A stretch of DNA of 64,000 nt from assembly GCF_017068455.1 (NCBI RefSeq), contig NZ_CP070608.1:1655488-1719487 (forward strand), read 5' to 3'. The position numbers and the translations under genes were made by a program. The stretch comes from Fulvivirga lutea. GTDB taxonomy: Bacteria; Bacteroidota; Bacteroidia; Cytophagales; Cyclobacteriaceae. Every line of letters begins with the position of its first letter. Position 1 is the stretch's first letter. A model generated the notes under the pieces. The model was not told the DNA's origin and did no database searches. It saw only the letters and a list, made by a program, of their open reading frames with translations. Of this stretch, positions 46,124 through 55,039 are shown in pieces.

Positions 46124-48565
46124 ATGGCTGGAAGATTCATTCTATCATTCACTTTTTGCCTATTCTTAATCAATTCCTCCTACAGTCAACAAACTACTTC
46201 AAAAGATAATATTGATGGCATAATAGACCAGGCCAAGTCTGAAATGGTCAGGTTTAATCATGATAAAGCGATTAGCCTGGCTTCGAAATCTTTGAAAGAT
46301 GCCCTTAATGAAGATTATAAAACAGGGATAATTGAGAGCCTGATGATTATTGGTGAATCAAGAAAACAAAAATCTGATTTTACCGAAGGCTTGAATAATT
46401 ATTTACAGGCGCTTTCTGAAGCTGAGAAGTTAGGGAGTACTCAATATAAATTGTTCGTCAATGAAAAGCTAGGTCAGTTATTTTATGACTGGGGCGTACC
46501 TGAAAAAGCCCTTTTATATTTCGAGGAGGCGCTAAGAATTTCCGAAAAAGAAAAGAAAACGGACGATCAGTTGCTAAATGAAATAGCTGAAACACATATT
46601 CAGTTAAGGAATTATTCCGAAACGTTGAGTTATTACCAGCAGCTATTGAGAAGGCAGGAAACACGAAATAATTATGAGGCTGAAGTTCGAACATTGAAGA
46701 AAATTTCATCGGTTTATACTTTAATGAAAGAGCCTAATTATGCGTTGAACACGAATTTGAAAATCCTTGAAAAAAATCAGGCTGCCGATGACAAGAATAA
46801 TACTGCTGTTACTCTTAACTCTATTGGGTTTCTCTATCGGGATCTAAATCAACAACAGAAAGCATTGGAGTATTTTGAACGGGCACTTGAGTTAAATCAA
46901 CAGTTGAACACAAATGGCGCCAAGAATGATGATATTGTTTCAAACCTGATCAATATTGGTGTGGTTCAGCAATCACTAGGCGATTACCGCGAGTCGATGA
47001 AAAGCTTTAGAAATGCTCTGGAGATTAAAGAGGAGAGTGGATCGCCTGTGGAAGTGGCGGTTATGCATAATTATCTCGCTTCCATTAACTACAATCTGGG
47101 TAAAAATAGAGAAGCACTTGATCATTGTGAGGAGGCCATCGGGCTGCTTGAAAACAGTGATAATAAGAGATTGCTGGCAAGTGTTTACAAAAAGCAATCG
47201 GAAATAATGCAGCGAATGGGCAGCTACCAAGAGGCGTTGGCCAGCTATAAAAAATATACTGTGCTTAAAGACAGCATCTTGTTTAAAGATCAGCTTGCAC
47301 AAGAAAATGAGAAGTATAAAGAGTTTATTGCTGAAACTACCGAAAAAGAATCCAAGCTAAATATCATCGATCAGGAGATGAAAACCCTGGAATTAACGAA
47401 TGAGAAAGTAAAGGCGGAGCAGGAGAAGCAGGCCGTTGAGTTGATGTTAAGAGAACAGGAAGTCAAAAATATTTCCTTGCAAAATGAGCAATTGGCCAAA
47501 GAAAGGCAGCTTCAAAAGTTGTTGTTGCAACAAGAGAAAATCGAGACTGAACAAAAGGATCAGGAGATACAGCTTCTGGAGCAAACAAAGGAGTTACAGT
47601 CGGTAGAGTTGCAGAAGAAAAATTTGGAAGAAAAAGAGCGTTTGAGGGAGATAGAGCTGCAAAAATCTAAATTGGAACTACAAGAGTCGCAACTGGAAAC
47701 GAGCCGGGAAAGGCAACGAAATCTGTATTATGTTGCGGGGTTATTCTTAATAATTTTGATATTAATATTCGGAGGGTATATCTATCAGCAACGAGTAAAT
47801 ACAAAGCTAAAAACTCAGTATGAGCAAATTAATGAGCAGAAACAAGAAATAGAAAAGATCAATAAAAATCTGGTAGAGCTGAATGAAGAAAAGAATGATT
47901 TAATTGGTATTGTAGCTCATGATTTGAAGAGTCCACTGAACCAAATAGCAGGCATGCTCGATATTATTAAGATGACTGCTAGTGACAAGGATGATGATCA
48001 AAAAGAACTTGTTGAAAAAATTGATAAGTCGGCCAAACGAATGAAGAGCATGGTTACTCAGATTTTGGATGTAAATGCGATTGAGTCAAAGTCTTTAAAC
48101 ATGAATATTATTTCGGTAGCTACAACAACATTTCTTACTGAAATTATCGACCGTTTTGAGCCTGCTGCTGAAAAGAAGGAAATCACAATTGATAGGCAGG
48201 TGGACAGTAATTTACCTAGTATAAAAGTGGATGAAGGCTATGCTTCGGAAGTTCTGGAGAATTTGATGTCTAATTCGATTAAATACTCACCATTAGGTAA
48301 AAAAGTAAGGGTAAAAGCATCTCAAGTAAACGGTTATGTTCGAATGGAATTTAAAGATGAGGGGCAGGGGATTAGTAAAGAAGACATGAAAAAACTCTTC
48401 GGCAAGTTTCATAAGTTGAGCGCGCGCCCAACCGCAGGCGAAGACTCAACAGGCCTTGGTTTGTCAATCGTTAAGCGCTATGTTGAGGCGCTGAATGGCA
48501 ACGTTTGGTGTGAGAGCGAGGAGGGTAATGGGGCCAATTTTATTGTGGAGTTTCCTGTCGCTTAA
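46124..48565 (+). CDS. TPR-sensor histidine kinase
   Basis: 813 residues from the ATG at 46124, chosen because it opens a signal peptide (AGRFILSFTFCLFLINSSYS); in-frame ATG at 46079 would add 15. About six TPR repeats fill a periplasmic region to ~400. A long Gln/Glu/Leu coiled coil (to ~540) leads to one membrane span (YVAGLFLIILILIFGGYIY). The cytoplasmic kinase has H599 in GIVAHDLKSPLNQIAG, the N box NLMSNSIKYSPLG and G boxes DEGQGIS and STGLGLSIVKRY. No response regulator is adjacent. It probably senses a protein partner. Confidence 0.88.
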   Translation: MAGRFILSFTFCLFLINSSYSQQTTSKDNIDGIIDQAKSEMVRFNHDKAISLASKSLKDALNEDYKTGIIESLMIIGESRKQKSDFTEGLNNYLQALSEAEKLGSTQYKLFVNEKLGQLFYDWGVPEKALLYFEEALRISEKEKKTDDQLLNEIAETHIQLRNYSETLSYYQQLLRRQETRNNYEAEVRTLKKISSVYTLMKEPNYALNTNLKILEKNQAADDKNNTAVTLNSIGFLYRDLNQQQKALEYFERALELNQQLNTNGAKNDDIVSNLINIGVVQQSLGDYRESMKSFRNALEIKEESGSPVEVAVMHNYLASINYNLGKNREALDHCEEAIGLLENSDNKRLLASVYKKQSEIMQRMGSYQEALASYKKYTVLKDSILFKDQLAQENEKYKEFIAETTEKESKLNIIDQEMKTLELTNEKVKAEQEKQAVELMLREQEVKNISLQNEQLAKERQLQKLLLQQEKIETEQKDQEIQLLEQTKELQSVELQKKNLEEKERLREIELQKSKLELQESQLETSRERQRNLYYVAGLFLIILILIFGGYIYQQRVNTKLKTQYEQINEQKQEIEKINKNLVELNEEKNDLIGIVAHDLKSPLNQIAGMLDIIKMTASDKDDDQKELVEKIDKSAKRMKSMVTQILDVNAIESKSLNMNIISVATTTFLTEIIDRFEPAAEKKEITIDRQVDSNLPSIKVDEGYASEVLENLMSNSIKYSPLGKKVRVKASQVNGYVRMEFKDEGQGISKEDMKKLFGKFHKLSARPTAGEDSTGLGLSIVKRYVEALNGNVWCESEEGNGANFIVEFPVA

Positions 48566-48585
48566 TTAGCCCCAATATATACTAT

Positions 48586-49671
48586 CTATTTTGTATTAAT
48601 TAATTTTTCAACATCAGGGCCAAGACTAGTTAATTTAGCTGTATTTTCTTTTAATAAATCATCTGCCGCTTGGTTGATTTTTTTAACCTTAATTTTTTTC
48701 CACTTACTTAAATCAGAGCAGAAATCTTCACTAAAGAGTTTTTTAGAAAGATGATGAATCACATAATAGTTGGCTAAAGGGTGACTGTTTTCACTGTTAG
48801 CATTGGCATCATTGATAAACGATTCAACAGTATCAAAAAGAGTCTCCTTTGCCAGGATTAATTCTGTTAGTTTCGCTCGATACTCCAAATCGGGACTTTT
48901 AAGTTTAGGAAATAACTTCATATCCACTAAATGTCGAGCTTCATGTGCCAGAAAGCTGACTCGAAAGTCTTCAGAGTTAAGATCATACAGCTTTATAGCA
49001 CAAAACAATTTATTTTGCTCTGCCCAACCTCCTGAACGCCTGTTATTCAGTGTGGCATAACTGCTCCAACCATAAGAGATAAAATCCTGCATAAATACCA
49101 CCTCTACCTCGAAACTTTCCTCAGGTAGGTTTACTGTTATCAGAGTGTCCTGCTCATTTTGCCAAATGGGCAAATCCGGTAATCGACCAACTCTGTCAAC
49201 TTTGCTTCGCGTATGTAAACCTTCACTAGTTATAAAAGAACTAAGGATGAATCCAATACTATCTCTGCTCGGCCTTTTTCCTTGCATTTCAGGAAAGTTT
49301 CGGAGAAGGAAAGGAACTACCTGCCCTGCTAATTGACCATCGAAAGTTTCCTCAGGGTTCAGCATTGACTGTCTCCAGTACGATCTAAACATACTATACA
49401 ATTGATCTATTTTTTCATTATCCACCTGATATTTTCCCCGGTCATTTTCATATTTAAACCGCTGCTCGAATTCATATTTAAAGATGCTATCTTCATCATT
49501 CAGCTGGCTATAAGAAATGCTGTCTAAAATGTTAAGTGCGGGTTGAACGTTAGCATCTAACCCATAGGCAAATATCTTTTTGTATGGAATACTCTTTTCC
49601 TCCTGTGCTATTAGCGTATTGCTAAACACAGTTGCGCCAAGAACGGCTAAAATTGTTGTCATCTTTTTCAT
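48586..49671 (-). CDS. Exported HExxH zinc-peptidase-like protein
   Basis: 361 residues from the ATG at 49671 (MKKMTTILAVLGATVFSNTLIAQ, a clean signal peptide); an earlier ATG would add 13. HEARH at 243-247 is a gluzincin-type zinc motif, followed at the right distance by DLEYRAKLTELILAKE, which could supply the third Glu ligand. No family name recalled. The 5' gap before the AraC gene is short. A second, unrelated HExxH protein lies at 55.0-56.2 kb. Confidence 0.72.
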   Translation of the reverse strand: MKKMTTILAVLGATVFSNTLIAQEEKSIPYKKIFAYGLDANVQPALNILDSISYSQLNDEDSIFKYEFEQRFKYENDRGKYQVDNEKIDQLYSMFRSYWRQSMLNPEETFDGQLAGQVVPFLLRNFPEMQGKRPSRDSIGFILSSFITSEGLHTRSKVDRVGRLPDLPIWQNEQDTLITVNLPEESFEVEVVFMQDFISYGWSSYATLNNRRSGGWAEQNKLFCAIKLYDLNSEDFRVSFLAHEARHLVDMKLFPKLKSPDLEYRAKLTELILAKETLFDTVESFINDANANSENSHPLANYYVIHHLSKKLFSEDFCSDLSKWKKIKVKKINQAADDLLKENTAKLTSLGPDVEKLINTK

Positions 49672-49726
49672 TATTCTGAGTTTTATGTAAAGATGCAGGT
49701 GCTTAATCAACTAAAATTGTATGATT

Positions 49727-50521
49727 TTAACTTTTTAGTGCCAATCGAAATTGGTGTGGAGGTAGGCCAAGTATCGCCTTAAATGATTTGATAAAATGGG
49801 CATCGTCAAAAAAGGCCAGTTCTTGTGAAACTCTACTGATGGAATATTTTGTATTAAGCAGTAATTTAACCGCCTGTTGTACTTTGCTATTTAGCTGATA
49901 CTCTGAAATTGTTTTGCCTGTTTTCTGCTTGAATAGCCTTGATAAATAGACCGGATGAATACAAACTCTATCTGCTATATCATTAAGTCTATGAAACTGA
50001 TCGGTTTCGCTATCTAATATCTTAATTGCTTTATTAATTGACTGAGTATGTAATTGATTGCAATCAGTGCTAAACTCATTCAACCAATCGAACATATACT
50101 CCTCAGCTGCATCGGGGTTTTGGTGAATTTTGAAGTTAACGATCAGTTGGTAAATGGACTTTTGTTGGCTGGTTTTGAACTGGAGAAAAGTATTGGGCGA
50201 ACTCATTTCAGTCATATTAGACTTGCCGTTTTGCTTTTTAAACTCAATATTGAAACACTTTCCAGGCTTTTCATTGAAAGTGTTTTTGTGAGTATAGGCC
50301 TCGGGTCTAAAAAGGATATCACCTGGGTTTACCAAAGTGTTGTCAGTGCCATTTAATTCTGAATAACTGCCAGAAAGCAACACACTTAAGTAGGGATTAT
50401 CATGATAATGATCATCAATGTGGTGATGAGGATTGTGGTTCGTGATGCTGAAAATAAAGTGTTCCGTTTCCAAATACTCACTGCTACTGCCGAAATATTT
50501 CCCTTCACTAAGTCCGATCAT
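49727..50521 (-). CDS. AraC-family transcriptional regulator
   Basis: 264 residues. N-terminal cupin-like domain (ISNHNPHHHIDDHYHDNPYLSVLLSGSY) with a cluster of His that may bind metal. C-terminal double helix-turn-helix: LNDIADRVCIHPVYLSRLFKQKTGKTISEYQL and ISRVSQELAFFDDAHFIKSFKAILGLPPHQFR. The His-rich N terminus resembles members sensing small ligands. Its targets may be the flanking exported protein or NTF2-like genes; unproven. Confidence 0.9.
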   Translation of the reverse strand: MIGLSEGKYFGSSSEYLETEHFIFSITNHNPHHHIDDHYHDNPYLSVLLSGSYSELNGTDNTLVNPGDILFRPEAYTHKNTFNEKPGKCFNIEFKKQNGKSNMTEMSSPNTFLQFKTSQQKSIYQLIVNFKIHQNPDAAEEYMFDWLNEFSTDCNQLHTQSINKAIKILDSETDQFHRLNDIADRVCIHPVYLSRLFKQKTGKTISEYQLNSKVQQAVKLLLNTKYSISRVSQELAFFDDAHFIKSFKAILGLPPHQFRLALKS

Positions 50522-50638
50522 AAGTCTTTTGAATTTGTTTTTAGACTTACTGCCATTAGAAAGGTTACATTACTCTAAGATTACCCGATCACAAAAACCT
50601 GAACGAGGTTTAGCTGAAAACTCATTCAGCCAAGTTAA

Positions 50639-50998
50639 TTATTTCTGAGGTATGGGCAGGTTGTGTTGCCTTAAAAAAGAGAGCATGTCCCAATAACCTC
50701 TTTGGAATTTTATCTTTCCTTCAACTATATGGAAAAAACCACAACCTCTTAACCCTAATGGATCTTTCCATTCAAGAATGGCCCATTCATTGTCTTCAAA
50801 AATATTTTCGATAATGCACACCATATCGGCAGTAGCAAATTCCTCCTCAAATTTTTGTCTAATAGCTTTCTTTCCGATGGTGGGGTCTTGATTTACCTGA
50901 TGGTTAATGGCATCATCATGGTAAAATTCGGCCATGGCATCGGCACTTGCCGCATTAAAGGTTTTAACCCATTCTTTAATTAAATCGCGAGGTTTCAT
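50639..50998 (-). CDS. SnoaL/NTF2-like protein
   Basis: 119 residues, no signal peptide. The pattern LIKEWVKTFNAASADAMAEFYHDDAINHQVNQDPTIGKKAIRQKFEEEF, with WAILEWKDPLGLRGCGFFHIVEGKIKFQRGYWD, is a SnoaL-like polyketide-cyclase fold. His/Asp residues in YHDDA and GYWD are the usual ligand or acid-base positions of the fold. It starts at the base after the stop of the lipoprotein gene, so the two are in one operon. Confidence 0.85.
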   Translation of the reverse strand: MKPRDLIKEWVKTFNAASADAMAEFYHDDAINHQVNQDPTIGKKAIRQKFEEEFATADMVCIIENIFEDNEWAILEWKDPLGLRGCGFFHIVEGKIKFQRGYWDMLSFLRQHNLPIPQK

Positions 50999-51499
50999 CT
51001 ACTCCATTTTACAATCAGAGACATCTTTTCTGCCAGTAGAAGGGTTCTTAGTATACGCACTTCCAATATTGCCTGACGCCAGTATCGTACTTTTATTTGC
51101 TCCACCATCAAGGTGCACCTTAATGTGTCCATCGAAAGTTAGCATATCGTTGTAGGTAATTAAGGTTTCATCATTGAGTCTATTAAAAATAGTAACACTT
51201 TTCCCTGACGTACCTCGCACTGGCAATAAAAGTTTGGCAACTTCGGCATCTGATGTAGAAACATCGCCATAGTGTAAGTGTGCAGGGTGTTCTATCTCAC
51301 CTTCTGTTCCGGTTAATTCAATGAGGAGTTCAATATTTGAATCTCTTCTTTCCCTAAATGTGGCTGTGCCTTGTATCGGAAAGTCTGAGGATTGTATTAG
51401 GTCATAGGTTACCTGATTACCGGTATAGTCAGATACCTCTTCTTCTTCGTTGCAACTAGTTATCCAAATCAGTGAAACTATCAAGAGTAATTTTTTCAT
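50999..51499 (-). CDS. Lipoprotein with a CHRD/Cu-Zn-SOD-like beta domain
   Basis: 166 residues from the ATG at 51499; an earlier ATG at 51562 would hide the lipobox (LIVSLIWITSC, Cys17). The mature part has TFRERRDSNIELLIELTGTEG, PAHLHYGDVSTSD and LTFDGHIKVHLDGG, a beta-rich pattern with HPAHLHYG like CHRD or SOD_Cu domains. The His residues might bind metal. Stop abuts the SnoaL gene start. Confidence 0.65.
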   Translation of the reverse strand: MKKLLLIVSLIWITSCNEEEEVSDYTGNQVTYDLIQSSDFPIQGTATFRERRDSNIELLIELTGTEGEIEHPAHLHYGDVSTSDAEVAKLLLPVRGTSGKSVTIFNRLNDETLITYNDMLTFDGHIKVHLDGGANKSTILASGNIGSAYTKNPSTGRKDVSDCKME

Positions 51500-51719
51500 C
51501 GCTTGTTCATTAAGTTTATTTCTCTGACTTGATTCGTACCAAAGATAATTATCATTAAACATTAACTCCTAGTGTAAAGTTTGGCAAATTTCTAAAACTA
51601 CCAGATGATCATTTAAAGCCTGTAACGTAAGTTCTGGGTATGATATTGCTTTATTCACACTACACAACTTCACTTCAATGAAAAAGTTACCCCATTAATA
51701 ATGAGAGAGTTAGGGTAGT

Positions 51720-51727
51720 TATTTTTG
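51720..51727 (+). promoter_or_regulatory. Candidate promoter -7 element
   Basis: TATTTTTG matches TAnnTTTG, 40 bp upstream of the plus-strand gene at 51768. The -33 element is not visible. Confidence 0.35.
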
Positions 51728-51767
51728 CCCTATAATCATTAAAACACTCTAAAAATCTTCATTAAAA

Positions 51768-52316
51768 ATGAATCATTCAACAGAAGGTGTAACCTTAATA
51801 GCGGCATTTGTTTCCGATGTTATTAATCTTTACGAAGGTAAATCTGATCAAACCATTCTAAAAAATATGGCCTCAGATTTAAGTCTGCAAGATCCGATGA
51901 AACACGTACCAATGGAAACTTATAACAAAATGTGTAATTGGATAGAGCATAATGTAGGTAAAGCGAATGCTCGGCTGCTAGGTAGAAAAATTGGCGAAAC
52001 AGCCTATCAAAGCATGGTTGCTCAGAAAATGGTAAATGAAAACAGTTCGCCCATTGAGATGATGAAAGCGTTGCAGCAGGTTGCGAATTTTGTAATTCGC
52101 GATCCTCAAAAAAGAGGATGGGAGATAATAAAAGATGAGCCTAAAGAAATTATCATGCGAAGAACACAAACTTTCAACGGTACATTGCAATTGGGTTTGC
52201 TAGATACGTTGATAAGAAAGACCAAAGTTGTGTCTCCTTCGGTTGATCTAATTAAAGAGGTGGCGCTAGGTGATGAATATGACGAGTACAGAATAACCTG
52301 GTTGAAATTATATTAG
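51768..52316 (+). CDS. Heme-NO-binding/DUF2378-like globular protein
   Basis: 182 residues, no signal peptide. The pattern MKHVPMETYNKMCNWIEHNVGKANARLLGRKIGETAYQSM, followed by FVIRDPQKRGWEII and TFNGTLQLGLLDTLIRKT, resembles the HNOB/V4R-like and DUF2378 families (DPxxRGWEI and QLGLL landmarks). No conserved heme His is obvious. The fold match is moderate; function unknown. Own candidate promoter and terminator. Confidence 0.6.
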   Translation: MNHSTEGVTLIAAFVSDVINLYEGKSDQTILKNMASDLSLQDPMKHVPMETYNKMCNWIEHNVGKANARLLGRKIGETAYQSMVAQKMVNENSSPIEMMKALQQVANFVIRDPQKRGWEIIKDEPKEIIMRRTQTFNGTLQLGLLDTLIRKTKVVSPSVDLIKEVALGDEYDEYRITWLKLY

Positions 52317-52334
52317 AAATTGTTTCATGAATGT

Positions 52335-52367
52335 AAGGGTGAGGGTGCAACCATCACCCTTTTTTTA
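52335..52367 (+). terminator. Terminator
   Basis: AAGGGTGA (52335-52342) pairs with TCACCCTT (52354-52361), followed by a run of seven T. Confidence 0.8.
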
Positions 52368-52398
52368 TGTCTAATAGGTGAAATCAAATAAAAACAAC

Positions 52399-53340
52399 AT
52401 GAAACTCAAATTAACAATATTGGCGGCATTCGTTTCACTGGGTGTATATGCTCAGGAGAAAATAGAAAAGAATTTTACGGGCATTGAAAATGTGAAGTTA
52501 GCCACAGGTTCGGGCGACTGCATTCTGAAAAAATCAGCTGATAAATCAGTGAAAGTGGTATTAGAACACTATTATAATTCTGACAACTATTCCCCAACCA
52601 TTGAGCAGCAAGGCAGCACGTTAGTGATTAAGGAAGAAAGTAGAGGCAGTTATAGTGGTAAGAGCCCGATCTGGACCATCACGATTCCGGATAATGTAGA
52701 TGTTCGAATGAACACTGGCTCTGGTGATATGACAGCATCAGACCTAAGAGCTTCTATAGATATGAACGCAGGTTCTGGTGATATATCATTGAAAAATATG
52801 GGTGGAGATTTAAGGGTAAATACAGGCTCTGGAGATTTGTTTGTGGATAAATATGATGGAGACCTAAAAGTGAATACTGGTTCAGGTAATATGGAAGTAA
52901 ACTCAATAAAGGGAGATGTAAAACTAAATGCTGGAAGTGGTGATATTTCTATTAGAGGAGCAATTGGAGGTATTTATGCCAATGTGGGTAGCGGTGATAT
53001 TAAGGCCGATGTCGTAGAGGTAACAGATAATAGTGGGTTTAACTCCGGCTCTGGAGATGTGGAAGTAGAACTTTCTAAAGGTCCTTTAGCGGATCTTAGC
53101 GTGAATAGTGGCAGTGGTGATGCTGAATTAGACTTTAATGGCAATGATTTTACAGGTGAAGTGGTGATGAAAGCCGATAAGAAAAAGGGAAGAATAGATG
53201 CTCCGTTTAGTTTTGATACTGAGGAAGAAGAGGACAAATCTTACGGAAATGTGACACTGGTAAAAACTAAAAAGTTTGATAATAGTGGGATAGAAATTAA
53301 AATAGGTACCGGCTCTGGAGTAGCAAGTATCTCTAAATAA
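52399..53340 (+). CDS. DUF4097-type beta-helix protein with GSGD repeats
   Basis: 313 residues from the ATG at 52399 (MKLKLTILAAFVSLGVYAQ signal peptide); a GTG at 52378 would add seven. Ten turns of about 18-20 residues each carry GSG, eight of them as GSGD (for example TGSGDMTAS, AGSGDISLK, VGSGDIKAD, SGSGDVEVE). This is the right-handed beta-helix pattern of DUF4097/DUF2807 adhesin-like proteins. Exported, function unknown. Ends at a perfect-palindrome terminator. Confidence 0.82.
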   Translation: MKLKLTILAAFVSLGVYAQEKIEKNFTGIENVKLATGSGDCILKKSADKSVKVVLEHYYNSDNYSPTIEQQGSTLVIKEESRGSYSGKSPIWTITIPDNVDVRMNTGSGDMTASDLRASIDMNAGSGDISLKNMGGDLRVNTGSGDLFVDKYDGDLKVNTGSGNMEVNSIKGDVKLNAGSGDISIRGAIGGIYANVGSGDIKADVVEVTDNSGFNSGSGDVEVELSKGPLADLSVNSGSGDAELDFNGNDFTGEVVMKADKKKGRIDAPFSFDTEEEEDKSYGNVTLVKTKKFDNSGIEIKIGTGSGVASISK

Positions 53341-53361
53341 ATAGAATTTACTTAATACATT

Positions 53362-53395
53362 AAAAAGGCTGATTTGAATTCAAATCAGCCTTTTT
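53362..53395. terminator. Perfect 34-bp palindrome, bidirectional terminator
   Basis: AAAAAGGCTGATTTGAA and its exact reverse complement meet at a central GAATTC with no unpaired loop. T runs on both strands suit the two convergent genes on either side. Confidence 0.88.
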
Positions 53396-53410
53396 GTTAA
53401 TAAACTATTG

Positions 53411-53662
53411 TTAACTAAGGTTACGTGCTTTCAATTGAGCTTTTAACTCTTCACGTTCGTATTTTGATTTATTAATCAGTTTATAGGCTAAAAACAAAGG
53501 GATGATCATCAGAAACCCGAAGGTATTTACAGCAATACTGTAGATGACAATACCAGCCAGAAAGCCTATGATAAAGGCATTGATAATGTTAGTTGATTTC
53601 TGTTTTTTAGCGAGTTTCAATAACTCGTCATCAGTTAATTCTGCTAATGGTTTTTGGTTCAT
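53411..53662 (-). CDS. Small two-span membrane protein
   Basis: 83 residues from the ATG at 53662 (MNQKPLAELTDDELLKLAKK). A charged, helical N terminus is followed by two hydrophobic segments (about 27-45 and 48-66) and a basic tail. The opening and layout recur in small Bacteroidota proteins of unknown function. An earlier in-frame Met at 53686 is less likely. Function unknown. Confidence 0.7.
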   Translation of the reverse strand: MNQKPLAELTDDELLKLAKKQKSTNIINAFIIGFLAGIVIYSIAVNTFGFLMIIPLFLAYKLINKSKYEREELKAQLKARNLS

Positions 53663-53705
53663 GGTTATATTGCAATTATTAAACACATTATTTAAGGGTG
53701 AAAAT

Positions 53706-54179
53706 TTATTTTACTAATGAAGAGGCCAGTTCTCTGTAGAGCTTCCATTCACCATCTTTCGTTTTCTTCATAAGCACTAAAAACGTGTCCTCAAGTTCAT
53801 GAACAGTCCCCTTTTCATCAGTGTAATACATTGAACTTACACCAAAATCATAGGCCATGGTATCGGATAAGATAACGGTTTCTTTGGGCCTCATGATAAT
53901 GCTATCATACCTAAACTTATTGCCATGTAGTTCTCTCAGTTTTCTATAGGCTACCCAATCTTCACTGCCCGGCCCTACGGATATAAGATCCGGTGTTACA
54001 AATTTTCCGAGTTCATTATATCGTTTTTCTTTAACAGTCTGTTGAAATGACGCTCTCACCTGTTCAATTTTCTCGAGCTCAGCCTGAATGTCCAATGGGG
54101 GTTCTGCTGGCTTTTCCTGTTTCACTTGTATACACGAAGTAAAAATTGATAGGATGAGAAGTGGCGCTAAATAGTTCAT
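53706..54179 (-). CDS. DUF4440-like NTF2-fold lipoprotein
   Basis: 157 residues from the ATG at 54179; an earlier Met adds 11 residues before the lipobox (LLILSIFTSC, Cys16). The mature part has IEQVRASFQQTVKEKRYNEL, FVTPDLISVGPGSEDW and a final TFLVLMKKTKDGEWKLYRELA, the usual close of DUF4440 domains. Paralogous in fold, not in sequence, to the lipoprotein at 16.6-17.1 kb. Confidence 0.72.
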   Translation of the reverse strand: MNYLAPLLILSIFTSCIQVKQEKPAEPPLDIQAELEKIEQVRASFQQTVKEKRYNELGKFVTPDLISVGPGSEDWVAYRKLRELHGNKFRYDSIIMRPKETVILSDTMAYDFGVSSMYYTDEKGTVHELEDTFLVLMKKTKDGEWKLYRELASSLVK

Positions 54180-54536
54180 GCTAGTTGGTTTGTATTTATC
54201 GGCTATAAACAATAAAAATACAATTTAATTAAGTTTTTTGGAATAGATATTTGGTAGATGATGGGTGAGGTGGGATAGCTGCAGCACCCGTATAATACCC
54301 ATTTTATATGCTAGGCTATGAAATGCAGCTATTAATAAAGGGTTTATTAAAACAAAATTTCAATCAAGGTGCTGGAAAAAGTGTCTTTAATCATGCCTTT
54401 AATTATTTTTTGAGTCTGATTCATGAAAATACACATAGAAATTATTTCAAAAAGGAGAACTTATGGACTCCACAGCTAAAGCACAAAAACGAGTTGATTA
54501 TATCCATTTGTAGTACAGTGTTGTCGTGCATTATAT
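54180..54536. other. Intergenic stretch with no supported gene
   Basis: 357 bp between the DUF4440-like and SRPBCC genes. A plus-strand open frame from 54308 overlaps the SRPBCC gene and has no family-like pattern, so it is not called. No hairpin terminator, promoter match or repeat stands out. Confidence 0.6.
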
Positions 54537-54959
54537 TCAATTATCTGCGTAGTTCTGATCCCACGTTTTATTTTTATTATGGTTTCTCAAATCACTTTTG
54601 AAATCAACTACCGCCTTAAGATTCAATAGAACAGAAACCCAACCTGCATGAGTTTCTAAATACTCTGAGTCTGGAACCCCTTCATTGATTAAAGTCAAAT
54701 CTGTTCCCATAACTTCAGAAGGAGCTACAGTTATTTTTAAGTTAGAATTAAAATAATCAATGTGAAACTCTTGGTTTGGATGTATATGAAGGATTTTACT
54801 GTTGTATGTTTCACCATTGGGAAATAGGAAATGAATGACACCATCCCTTTCTGGTGCTTTTTCAGCCCAGAATTGCTCTCTCCCGTTCGTAGTTGTAAGA
54901 AACTCAAAAACTACTTCTGGACTTGAACTAAGATGTATTTTCCATTCAACAGTCTTCAT
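54537..54959 (-). CDS. SRPBCC/AHSA1-type START-like protein
   Basis: 140 residues. Opens with VEWKIHLSSSPEVVFEFLTTTNGREQFW, the SRPBCC helix-grip signature, with HFLFPNGETYNSKILHIHP, GTDLTLINEGVP and LETHAGWVSVLLNLKAVVDF as the remaining strands and long C-terminal helix. Members bind hydrophobic ligands or act as cochaperone domains. It begins next to an asymmetric hairpin element that bounds the block to its right. Confidence 0.88.
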   Translation of the reverse strand: MKTVEWKIHLSSSPEVVFEFLTTTNGREQFWAEKAPERDGVIHFLFPNGETYNSKILHIHPNQEFHIDYFNSNLKITVAPSEVMGTDLTLINEGVPDSEYLETHAGWVSVLLNLKAVVDFKSDLRNHNKNKTWDQNYADN

Positions 54960-54977
54960 GAATGACTTTGAAGCACC

Positions 54978-55033
54978 ACAACGGTTTGGCTATGCGCAGG
55001 ATCCCGAAGGGTATTGCGAATAGGTTTTGTTGT
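54978..55033. repeat. Asymmetric hairpin element (left boundary)
   Basis: Three paired tracts nest around a tip: ACAAC (54978-54982) with GTTGT (55029-55033); CTATGCGCA (54990-54998) with TGCGAATAG (55015-55023), 8 of 9 paired; CCC with GGG around GAA. The spacers between the first two pairs differ (7 vs 5 nt). The layout recalls recombination hairpins such as attC, but the attC core GTTRRRY is not present. Confidence 0.55.
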
Positions 55034-55038
55034 AACCT
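55027..55038. repeat. Left inverted repeat of a two-gene block
   Basis: TTGTTGTAACCT here is the exact inverse of AGGTTACAACAA at 57416-57427. Similarity extends outward: TGCGAATA-GGTTTTGTTGTAACCT vs (minus strand) GCGCATGTTCGGTTGTTGTAACCT. Both ends point into the block and lie right beside its outer genes. Confidence 0.55.
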
Positions 55039-55039
55039 G

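Noticed and set aside
54308-54601. 97-residue plus-strand open frame
   Set aside because: It overlaps the SRPBCC gene on the other strand, lacks a recognisable pattern and has no promoter match, so it is most likely a chance frame.
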